Shown: positions 1-15,403 of the stretch, piece by piece | Position numbering within the stretch: position 1 is the stretch's first letter | How the letters are laid out: the number at the start of each line of letters is the position of its first letter | NCBI RefSeq assembly: GCF_001421665.1 | Contig: NZ_LMKV01000001.1 | Coordinates: 765,415-829,414, forward strand | DNA: 64,000 bases | Direction of reading: 5' to 3' | Origin: Sphingobium sp. Leaf26 | GTDB lineage: Bacteria; Pseudomonadota; Alphaproteobacteria; Sphingomonadales; Sphingomonadaceae | The notes under the pieces: generated by a model | The model's input: only the letters and a program-made list of their open reading frames with translations | Told to the model about the DNA's origin: nothing | The model's database searches: none | Translations under genes and position numbers: made by a program

Positions 1-2
1 AT

Positions 3-290
3 TACTGGATCGACCGGGTGCGTGACATCAGGGGGCTGGAGATGCTTCTGCCTGACGAGCCGGATCGTCATGGCGCCGTCGCGGGCTTTCGCCTGCCCGG
101 CATGAAGGGACCGGACGATGCGAAGAAGGCGGCAGCGCTGTTTCTGGGCAAATATAAGCTGCTGATCGTGGCGAAGGCCGGTCTGGCGTCCGGCCCGGTG
201 CTGCGCGTAACGCCCGCTCTGTTCAACAGCAGCGCCGAACTGGACCGGCTCGTGTCCGCGATCCAGACGGAGCGGGGGCTGTTTAGCTGA
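3..290 (+). CDS. Class V aminotransferase-like PLP enzyme, C-terminal fragment
   Basis: Only the last 95 codons are in the window; the open frame runs off the left edge. The tail carries GPVLRVTPALFN followed by an acidic helix ending in LVSAIQ, the usual C-terminal signature of class V (cysteine desulfurase/isopenicillin-epimerase-like) PLP enzymes, where the Arg helps bind the substrate carboxylate. The PLP lysine and the rest of the fold lie outside the window, so the substrate cannot be stated. It is followed by a terminator-like hairpin and then rpoB on the same strand, so it is probably the last gene of its own transcript. Family assignment is by eye from a short tail. Confidence 0.6.
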   Translation, partial: YWIDRVRDIRGLEMLLPDEPDRHGAVAGFRLPGMKGPDDAKKAAALFLGKYKLLIVAKAGLASGPVLRVTPALFNSSAELDRLVSAIQTERGLFS

Positions 291-612
291 CCCCCTTCAC
301 AAACAGGGCCATAGCGCCTATATCGGCGGCAATCCGGTCGTCCCAAGGCGCTATGCGCCTGAAGGTCGGCCGTCCCCCGGATCGCTCGGGGTCCAGCATC
401 GAATTGCGCGCGAAGCTGGCGGAATTGGGCGACTTTGGAAGGGTCATCAAGTGCTGACAGTGCGGATCGGACAGTCCCGGCCCGCACTTTTTTGCGTGGA
501 ATAGAGGGTGCGAATCACGCCCTATCCCATAGCGCTTCGACTGAATTTCCGTCGGGATGCGGAAAAATACGACGAACTGACGACGTTTAGACAGGTAACA
601 GGCAGGAACCGC
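291..612. other. Intergenic region upstream of rpoB
   Basis: About 320 bases without a convincing gene. It contains a terminator-like hairpin (460-493), after which roughly 120 bases remain for the rpoB promoter and leader. A 34-codon frame ending near 455 has no homology I recognise and no good ribosome binding site. No rplJ or rplL lies here. Confidence 0.5.
460..493 (+). terminator. Probable intrinsic terminator upstream of rpoB
   Basis: GTGCGG at 460-465 pairs with CCGCAC at 482-487 and is followed directly by TTTTTT. A short inner GGA/TCC pairing can extend the stem. It would end the aminotransferase transcript and isolate rpoB from upstream transcription. Confidence 0.5.
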
Positions 613-4779
<4,167 letters not shown>

Positions 4780-4788
4780 GGGGAAAAG

Positions 4789-4902
4789 ATGAAGCGCATG
4801 CGCCTCAATGATCCGATCACACAGCCGCGTTGGGTTTGGCTGTCAATGTGTCTGACCATGATGGTGTTTGCGCTCATCTGCCTCGACAAAGCCGTTCGCT
4901 AG
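4789..4902 (+). CDS. 37-residue predicted single-pass membrane micro-protein between rpoB and rpoC
   Basis: A short open frame fills the rpoB-rpoC spacer. It starts nine bases after the rpoB stop, behind a clear purine-rich ribosome binding site (AAGGGGAAAAG), and ends 33 bases before the rpoC start. It begins MKRMRLNDPITQP, with a basic N-terminus. A hydrophobic stretch of about 18 residues (roughly 15-32, VWLSMCLTMMVFALICL) could span the membrane once, and the tail is KAVR. By the positive-inside rule the orientation is not clear. I recognise no family. Spacing and ribosome binding site argue for translation with the polymerase operon; the short length leaves room for chance. Confidence 0.5.
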   Translation: MKRMRLNDPITQPRWVWLSMCLTMMVFALICLDKAVR

Positions 4903-4935
4903 ACGACCAGATTTACCCTCCAGAGGGATTGAAAA

Positions 4936-9222
<4,287 letters not shown>

Positions 9223-9237
9223 GCCCTTTGAAAGCGC

Positions 9238-9269
9238 GGGAGCTGCACCCCATATAGGGTGCGGCTCCC
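9238..9269 (+). terminator. Stem-loop directly after rpoC
   Basis: GGGAGCTGCACCC (9238-9250) pairs with GGGTGCGGCTCCC (9257-9269) around a six-base loop, with a single T/G wobble. It has no T-run, so it is more likely a 3'-end stabilising hairpin than a terminator by itself; a canonical terminator follows 33 bases later. Confidence 0.6.
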
Positions 9270-9302
9270 ATGCCCTTCCCTTCCGCAAGGACGGGACGAT
9301 AT

Positions 9303-9342
9303 GCCCGCCGGACGCAACCGCGTTCCGGCGGGCTTTCTTTTG
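9303..9342 (+). terminator. Rho-independent terminator of the rpoB-rpoC unit
   Basis: GCCCGCCGGA (9303-9312) pairs perfectly with TCCGGCGGGC (9324-9333) and is followed by TTTCTTTTGT. This is the classic GC stem plus U-tract and ends the polymerase operon before tRNA-Gln. Confidence 0.9.
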
Positions 9343-9467
9343 TACCGCCGCAACAGGACGCGACCGCGCGTCGGAAAAGTCGCGCAACTATATCAGAAAA
9401 GCGCTTGACCGACTCTCCAACCCCGCCTATCTGCGGCCTCCCAAGCGGGTCGCCCGCTCAGGATTGA

Positions 9468-9541
9468 TGCCCGATCCTCTAATGGTAAGAGAGCGGACTC
9501 TGACTCCGTCAATCAAGGTTCGAGTCCTTGTCGGGCATCCA
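9468..9541 (+). tRNA. tRNA-Gln (anticodon CUG)
   Basis: A 74-base cloverleaf can be drawn. The acceptor arms are TGCCCGA (9468-9474) and TCGGGCA (9531-9537), with the weak U1-A72 pair typical of glutamine tRNAs. The D-arm is CTC/GAG. The anticodon stem GCGGA/TCCGT holds the seven-base loop CTCTGAC, giving anticodon CTG. The T-arm contains GGTTCGAGTCC. CCA is encoded at 9539-9541. It reads CAG codons, the preferred Gln codon in this GC-rich DNA. Confidence 0.93.
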
Positions 9542-9621
9542 AATCATAATCCAGATCGGTCGCTGAACTCTTGCCCTTTGACTTTTGCCGTGCATGATCT
9601 CGGCAAATCGGGAGATGAGAC

Positions 9622-12420
9622 ATGGCGACGTTCACCGGGCAGCCCAACACGAACGATAATTTCGTCGGCACCGACGACGATGACATCTTCATATTCAACG
9701 TCAGCGATTTAAATGCACGCGACATCGTGTCCGGTGGAGGCGGGTTTAATGCGTTGCGCCTGAGCGGATCAGGCACTTTGTCAGCAGCACAATTGTCCCG
9801 CGTCAGCGGCATCGACAAGATCGTGATGGAAACCCCCGGACTTGTTCTCACCATCCCCCAGACGATGATTTCGACGATCTGGAAACCCGGCTATGGCCTG
9901 CAAATTACCGGATCATCGGGGAACGATTATGTGGATGGCCGTGCGCTCTTTACCGGCCGCTATCTAGACGTCACGGCCGGCAACGGTCTGGATGTGTTCC
10001 TGGGCGGCGGAAGTGCAGATGCCTTCCGCTTCCGCGCGGAAGACTTGGACGGGGACACCGTCAATGGCGGAAGTCACGTCTCCGGGGATGACATATTATA
10101 TATCACCACTCCCGGCACGGTGAGCGCCAGCGCATTTGCCAATGTCAGCAATATCAGCAAGATCGTCCTTGCCGAGGGTACGAATTCCCTGACGCTGGGT
10201 AACTACGCCGCATCTGGCCTAAACATTGTGGGTGCCAACGGTAACGATCATATCGACGCATCCCAGGCCGATGTCACGTCTCTGTCCATTACAGCCGGCG
10301 GCGGGGTAGATAGTCTGATCGGTGTCAACGGCATCAACATATTTACCCTGGTTGACCTGAATGGCGACACGGTGGTTGGCGGCAGTGGCAACCGCGATGA
10401 GATCATCCTTCGCACACAAGGCGTCACCACAGCTGCCGACATGGCCTATGTTCGTGGAATCGAGAAGTTCACGCTCGCTAACGGCACCAACTTGTTCATC
10501 CTTGCGGATACGCTAGCTGTCGGACTGGGCGGCAAAAGCATAACAGTTGTCGGTGGTACGAGAAATGACACCATAGACGGGTCGGCAATGAGTGATGCGG
10601 TGAACCTGACCATCGACGCCGGCACCGGAAACGACGTCATCAAGGGCGGAGCAGGTGACGATATCATCACCGTTACCTCCGACGGCCGGGACAGCATCGA
10701 CGGTGGGGCTGGCGTGGACAGGCTAAAGCTTGATGGCACACAATCCGCTCCGCCGCTGGACGTCCTGACCAATGTCAGCGCTGTCGAGAACATCACCATA
10801 TATGGTGGAAAACTGATAAATTTGTATAATACCATGTGGAACGGCATATCGGCTGCCCGTATTACCATCAGTAGCAGTGGCATCGTCGACGGATCATCGC
10901 TGACGGCGGATCATGCTGTCGAATTCATGGTTTATGCCGATTCAATTGTAAGGGGCGGCGCCGGCGCTGATATTTTCCGGATCGGATCGGGATATTCGTC
11001 AACCGATCCGATTGCCAATATATCCGGCGGCGGCGGGGCGGACACGATTTATGTGGCGACGGTCGGTGCGACGCTGGATATGAGCAATCTCGCCAATGTG
11101 CGCGGGGTCGAAACTTTCATTCTCGCGCGCGGCGACAATCACATCACGCTTGACGACGCCATCTTCCGCGATGTTGCCGGGCGCCAGATCACCTTTGCGG
11201 GCAATGACGGCAATGATTTTATCGATGCTTCCGCTTTGTCGTCCTACAATTCCATTCAGGTGACGTCGCATATCGGTCTGGACACGCTGATCGGTGGCGC
11301 GGGCAACGACATCTTCCATTTCATGGCGGAAAAGCTGGATGGCGATACGGTCATCGGCAATGGCGGCTATGATACGCTGTCGATCGGTACGGCGGGCACC
11401 GTCACCGCCGAAGAGATACGTAATGTCAGCGGAGTGGAACGGATCATGCTGGCCGCAGGGCAGAACAGCATCGCCCTGACCGATGCCAATATCGTGGGCC
11501 TTGCCAATAGTCGCGTCGAAATATGGGGTCAGGCTGGCAGCGACAATGTGGATGCCTCCGCGCTCAGCCGTGCTTATGGCATCGACACGCGCAGCGGCGG
11601 CGGCAATGACAGCCTGACCGGGGGCGCGGGCACCGACATCTTCCGCTTCAACATCGCCGACCTGAACAGCAGCGACAGCGTGTCGGGTGGCGGCTGGGCG
11701 GATCAGTTGATCCTGAGCGGCGGCGGTAGCCTGAGCACCAACGCCCTTTCGGGGGTGCGCGGAGTCGAGACCATCATCCTGTGGGGCGGCCCGGCGCAGA
11801 TCACGCTGGCCGACAGCCTGTTCCGCGACATTGGCGGCCGCCGCATCACGATCCAGGGCAGCAGCAATGCGGACCGAATCGACGGCAGCAGCCTGAGCGC
11901 GGGCCATTCCATCCTTGCGGTGGGCGGCAACGATATCGACCAGATCATCGGCGGCGCGGATCATGACCGGATTCAGGGCGGCGTGGGCGCCGACATCTTG
12001 ACCGGTGGCGGCGGCCGGGATCAGTTCGTCTGGAGCAATGCCGGCGAGGGCGGCGACAGCATCCTGGATTTCGTCATCGGGCAGGACCAACTGCTGTTCA
12101 ACCCGGCGGCCTTCGGCGTGAATGGCGCCGCGCTGGACGTCCGCTCCACCGACGTAGCGGGCGACCTGAGCAAGACCGACCTGCTGGTCTATGACGGCAT
12201 ATTGGACGATGGCGCGGCCGTGCGATCGCTGCTGGGCGGCAATGACAGCACGGTCGATGCCGGCCTGTTCGTCGTCGCCCGCGATGCCGACAATCACAGC
12301 GTGCTGTATTACACAGCCAGCGCGGACGGCAGCGGCGGCGATACTGGGGTCCACATGATCGCCGACCTGGGCGCCATTGCGCCCGCCAGCCTTGGTGTCA
12401 GCGATTTCCTGATCGGCTGA
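9622..12420 (+). CDS. Large RTX-like secreted protein of seven ~110-residue modules
   Basis: A 932-residue acidic, Gly/Asp-rich protein without an N-terminal signal peptide. It has glycine-rich nonapeptide-like runs such as GGAGNDIF, GGAGADIF and GGGGRDQF, the pattern of calcium-binding RTX proteins exported by type I secretion. The repeats sit in larger modules, each opening with an IFxFxxxDLxGDxV-type motif. Module starts fall near residues 22, 134, 240, 348, 451, 564 and 673. A different C-terminal domain (about 796-932, ending in SDFLIG) resembles the targeting tail of such proteins. The ATG at 9622 follows GGGAGATGAG. No type I transporter genes are adjacent, so any exporter is elsewhere. 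Function (adhesin, S-layer-like or matrix protein) is not determinable. The first ~1.4 kb is AT-richer than the rest. Confidence 0.8.
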   Translation: MATFTGQPNTNDNFVGTDDDDIFIFNVSDLNARDIVSGGGGFNALRLSGSGTLSAAQLSRVSGIDKIVMETPGLVLTIPQTMISTIWKPGYGLQITGSSGNDYVDGRALFTGRYLDVTAGNGLDVFLGGGSADAFRFRAEDLDGDTVNGGSHVSGDDILYITTPGTVSASAFANVSNISKIVLAEGTNSLTLGNYAASGLNIVGANGNDHIDASQADVTSLSITAGGGVDSLIGVNGINIFTLVDLNGDTVVGGSGNRDEIILRTQGVTTAADMAYVRGIEKFTLANGTNLFILADTLAVGLGGKSITVVGGTRNDTIDGSAMSDAVNLTIDAGTGNDVIKGGAGDDIITVTSDGRDSIDGGAGVDRLKLDGTQSAPPLDVLTNVSAVENITIYGGKLINLYNTMWNGISAARITISSSGIVDGSSLTADHAVEFMVYADSIVRGGAGADIFRIGSGYSSTDPIANISGGGGADTIYVATVGATLDMSNLANVRGVETFILARGDNHITLDDAIFRDVAGRQITFAGNDGNDFIDASALSSYNSIQVTSHIGLDTLIGGAGNDIFHFMAEKLDGDTVIGNGGYDTLSIGTAGTVTAEEIRNVSGVERIMLAAGQNSIALTDANIVGLANSRVEIWGQAGSDNVDASALSRAYGIDTRSGGGNDSLTGGAGTDIFRFNIADLNSSDSVSGGGWADQLILSGGGSLSTNALSGVRGVETIILWGGPAQITLADSLFRDIGGRRITIQGSSNADRIDGSSLSAGHSILAVGGNDIDQIIGGADHDRIQGGVGADILTGGGGRDQFVWSNAGEGGDSILDFVIGQDQLLFNPAAFGVNGAALDVRSTDVAGDLSKTDLLVYDGILDDGAAVRSLLGGNDSTVDAGLFVVARDADNHSVLYYTASADGSGGDTGVHMIADLGAIAPASLGVSDFLIG

Positions 12421-12435
12421 TCGGCGGCGGCCTTC

Positions 12436-14061
12436 TCAGCCGGCTGCCGCCAGTTGCATCGCCACCGCTTCCGCCACCTTGATGCCGTCGATCGCAGCAG
12501 AGAGGATGCCGCCGGCATAGCCCGCCCCCTCGCCCGCCGGATAGAGGCCGGCGACGTTGAGGCTCTGCAAATCCTTGCCGCGGGTGATGCGGATCGGTGA
12601 GGATGTGCGCGTTTCCACGCCGGTCATCACCGCGTCGGGATGGTCATAATGGGCGATCTGGCGACCGAAGGCCGGCAGCGCTTCATGGAAAGCCTCGATC
12701 ACATAATCGGGCAGGCAGAGCGACAGGTCGGTCGGCGTCACGCCCGGCTTGTAGGAAGGTGCGACTTCGCCCAACTGGGTGGACGGCCGGCGGGCGAGGA
12801 AGTCACCCACCGTCTGGCCCGGCGCCCAGTAGGAAGAACCGCCCGCGACATAGGCTTGGGCTTCCCAATGGCGCTGGAGCGCGATGCCGGCCAGCGGACC
12901 GTCGGGATAATCCTTGGCCGGGTCGATGCCCACAACCAGCCCGGAATTGGCGTTGAATTCGGCGCGACTATATTGGCTCATGCCGTTGGTGACGACGCGC
13001 CCCTCCTCCGACGTGGCGGCGACGACGCGGCCGCCGGGACACATGCAGAAGCTGTAGACGGTGCGGCCATTGGCACAATGATGAGCGAGGCTGTAGGCTG
13101 CGGCGCCGAGGTCGGGATGACCGGCGCAATTGCCGTAACGGGCGCGATCTACCCAGCTTTGTGGATGTTCGATCCGCACGCCGATGGAAAAGGGCTTGGC
13201 TTCGATATGGACGCCGCGCGCGTGCAGCATGTCGAAGGTCGGGCGCGCACTATGGCCGACCGCCAGCACGACATGGTCGCTTTCGATCACGCTGCCATCG
13301 TGCAGCACGACCCCGCGCAGCTTTTGCGTCCCGTCCCCCTGCCGTTCCAGCACGACGTCATCGACCCGATGCTGCCAGCGATATTCGCCGCCCAGCGCCT
13401 CGATCTGTTTGCGCACCGCCTCCACCATGGTGACGAGACGGAAGGTGCCGATATGGGGATGCGCTTCCCAGAGGATATCATCGGGCGCGCCGGCGGCGAC
13501 GAATTCCTCCAGCACCTTGCGGCCGAGGAAGCGCGGGTCTTTGACACGACAATATAGCTTGCCGTCGGAGAAGGTGCCGGCTCCGCCCTCACCGAACTGG
13601 ACATTGCTGTCCGGGTTCAGCTCGGCCCGGCGCCACAGGCCCCAGGTGTCCCTGGTCCGTTCGCGCACCACCTTGCCGCGATCGAGGATGATCGGCTTGA
13701 ACCCCATCTGGGCGAGGATGAGGCCGGCGAACAGGCCGCATGGCCCGGCCCCGATGACGACCGGGCGCTGGCCCTGCCAGCCGTCCGGGGCGTGAACGAC
13801 GAACTTATAGCTGGTGTCCGGGGTCGGGCGGACGTCATGATCGTCCGCGAAACGGGCCAGCACGGCCGCCTCGTCCACAACATCGACGTCCATCGTGTAG
13901 ACCAGCAGGATGGCGGAGCGGCGGCGAGCGTCATTGCCGCGCCGGACAAGGCTGTGCCCGCGCAATTCATGCCGCTCCAGGCCAAGGCGTTCGCAAATGG
14001 CGGCGGGCATCGCCTCGGCCGGGTGGTCGAGGGGCAGTTTCAGGCCGGAAAGACGGATCAT
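12436..14061 (-). CDS. FAD-dependent dehydrogenase (COG2509-type, HI0933/YhiN-related flavoprotein)
   Basis: A 541-residue predicted flavoprotein oxidoreductase. A small alpha/beta N-terminal domain (about 1-95) precedes the dinucleotide-binding motif VVIGAGPCGLFAGL (Gly-rich loop at about 104-109). Then come FGEGGAGTFSDGKLYCR, a hallmark of this uncharacterised dehydrogenase family, and a C-terminal FAD-contact segment LYPAGEGAGYAGGI. Substrate and electron partner are unknown. An upstream in-frame GTG at 14082 would add seven residues; the ATG at 14061 is preferred because MIRLSGLKLPLD resembles the usual N-terminus. It is convergent with the RTX-like gene, with only 15 bases between them. 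Confidence 0.85.
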   Translation of the reverse strand: MIRLSGLKLPLDHPAEAMPAAICERLGLERHELRGHSLVRRGNDARRRSAILLVYTMDVDVVDEAAVLARFADDHDVRPTPDTSYKFVVHAPDGWQGQRPVVIGAGPCGLFAGLILAQMGFKPIILDRGKVVRERTRDTWGLWRRAELNPDSNVQFGEGGAGTFSDGKLYCRVKDPRFLGRKVLEEFVAAGAPDDILWEAHPHIGTFRLVTMVEAVRKQIEALGGEYRWQHRVDDVVLERQGDGTQKLRGVVLHDGSVIESDHVVLAVGHSARPTFDMLHARGVHIEAKPFSIGVRIEHPQSWVDRARYGNCAGHPDLGAAAYSLAHHCANGRTVYSFCMCPGGRVVAATSEEGRVVTNGMSQYSRAEFNANSGLVVGIDPAKDYPDGPLAGIALQRHWEAQAYVAGGSSYWAPGQTVGDFLARRPSTQLGEVAPSYKPGVTPTDLSLCLPDYVIEAFHEALPAFGRQIAHYDHPDAVMTGVETRTSSPIRITRGKDLQSLNVAGLYPAGEGAGYAGGILSAAIDGIKVAEAVAMQLAAAG

Positions 14062-14122
14062 GGCTGCGCCATAGTCCTTCACGGCCTGAAAATAAACCAG
14101 CGGGCTTCCAAGGCAGATGGAA

Positions 14123-15403
14123 TCATCTGCCGGCTCGGGAAGCGCGGTAAACTGAAATCCGCCGCATCCTCCCGAACAGCCATTCGCCCGCCAGCGCCGT
14201 GAGCATCGACAGGCCGGTCAGCGGAAAGAGCAGGCCAAGGACCAGCATCAGTCCCGCGACCATGCGCGCCGTACCCGGTGGCGCGGGCGGTGGCGTGGCG
14301 CAGCGGCGTTTCCACCAAAGGATCGGCGCGGTCAGGCAGAGCGCCAGCAGGCAGAGGCAGCCCGCCAGCATCAGCAGCCGGTTCGCCTCCCCATATTGCT
14401 GGCCCTGATGGGTGGCGATGCCCCATTCCACCGTTTTCGCCCCCATGCCGAACTGGCGCCAGTCCATGTCCTGCATCAGCGCGCCGGTGCCCGCGTCGAT
14501 GGTGATGGCGCGGGCATCGTCAGCGCGAATAGTCAGCGCGGTCACCAGATAGGGCGCGCTGCGGCTGGCCGGCAGAAAAAGCTGGTAGCCCGCGCCAAGG
14601 CCATGGCGCGCCGCGATCCGGGCGACGGCATCGACGCCGATGTCGCCCGGATCACCGTTCGGTGCGCTCTCCTCTCGCAAGGTCCAGGGCAATGCCTGTT
14701 TTGCTTGCGGTGCCCAGGGGTTGACCTTCATCGGCGGACGGCCCGCGCCATTGGCGGCGATGACCGCGCGCAGGCCCCCGCCCCAGACGTCGGTCCAGGG
14801 CATGCCGGTGACGGCCAGGAACAGGATCACGCCAGCCGACAGGAAGCCGAGCGTACCATGCAGGTCGCGCCAGAAGAGCCGTCCGCCGACGCCCCCTCGT
14901 AACGCCAAGGCAGGGCTGCCACGGCGGGGCCAGCGCAGATAGAGGCCCGTGACACAGAGCAGGATCGCCCAGCCCGCCACCACCTCCACCAGGCGGTTGC
15001 CGATCGGGCCGGTCAAAGCGAGGCTGTGGAGGTCGCGGATCGTCTGCATGATGCCGCCATCGCGCATCCGCCCCAGCACGCGCCCGTCATAAGGGTTGAT
15101 GAACGTCGCAATGGTTCCGCTCGTCACGCGCCAGCTTTCGTCGCGGCGGGCGGGCACCAGCAATTGGGTCGCTGGTGCCCCCGCCCCCTGTGCGGCGGCG
15201 ATGAGGCGTGAAGGCGGCAATGGCCGCGCATCGGGTGGCGCTGTGATCCGCACCGGATAGAGCCACGCCTCCACCTGCGGCTTGTAGAGATAGAGCGCGC
15301 CGGTTACCGCCATCAGCGCCAGCACCGGCAGGACGATCAGGCCGGCATAGAAATGCCAGCGCCACATTGCGCGATAAAGGGCGCGATCAAGGCCGCGCTC
15401 CAT
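14123..15403 (-). CDS. PepSY-associated transmembrane protein (iron-uptake-type reductase/regulator)
   Basis: 426 residues with the layout of PepSY-TM proteins. A first membrane helix (about 17-40) is followed by a PepSY-like periplasmic segment. A pair of helices comes around 160-225 with DLHGTLGFLSAGVILFLAVTG between them, then a second periplasmic part, and two C-terminal helices (about 340-362 and 380-412). Conserved histidines in RWHFYAG, DLHSLAL, DLHGTLG and ATHQGQQYG are candidates for haem or metal ligation. Its start codon overlaps the stop of the upstream TonB receptor gene by one base (ATGA), implying coupled translation. Such proteins commonly accompany TonB receptors and are thought to act on the metal carried by the imported complex; here that is inference. 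Confidence 0.85.
   Translation of the reverse strand: MERGLDRALYRAMWRWHFYAGLIVLPVLALMAVTGALYLYKPQVEAWLYPVRITAPPDARPLPPSRLIAAAQGAGAPATQLLVPARRDESWRVTSGTIATFINPYDGRVLGRMRDGGIMQTIRDLHSLALTGPIGNRLVEVVAGWAILLCVTGLYLRWPRRGSPALALRGGVGGRLFWRDLHGTLGFLSAGVILFLAVTGMPWTDVWGGGLRAVIAANGAGRPPMKVNPWAPQAKQALPWTLREESAPNGDPGDIGVDAVARIAARHGLGAGYQLFLPASRSAPYLVTALTIRADDARAITIDAGTGALMQDMDWRQFGMGAKTVEWGIATHQGQQYGEANRLLMLAGCLCLLALCLTAPILWWKRRCATPPPAPPGTARMVAGLMLVLGLLFPLTGLSMLTALAGEWLFGRMRRISVYRASRAGR

Noticed and set aside
508-612. A 35-codon N-terminal extension of rpoB
   Set aside because: The sequence ([14 protein letters not shown]...) is unlike RpoB N-termini, and the ATG at 613 has its own ribosome binding site and the MATKAL-type start.
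9468-9621. tRNA-Gln as an integration site for the RTX-like gene
   Set aside because: No copy of the tRNA 3' end and no integrase gene were seen downstream; the compositional change alone does not show an island.
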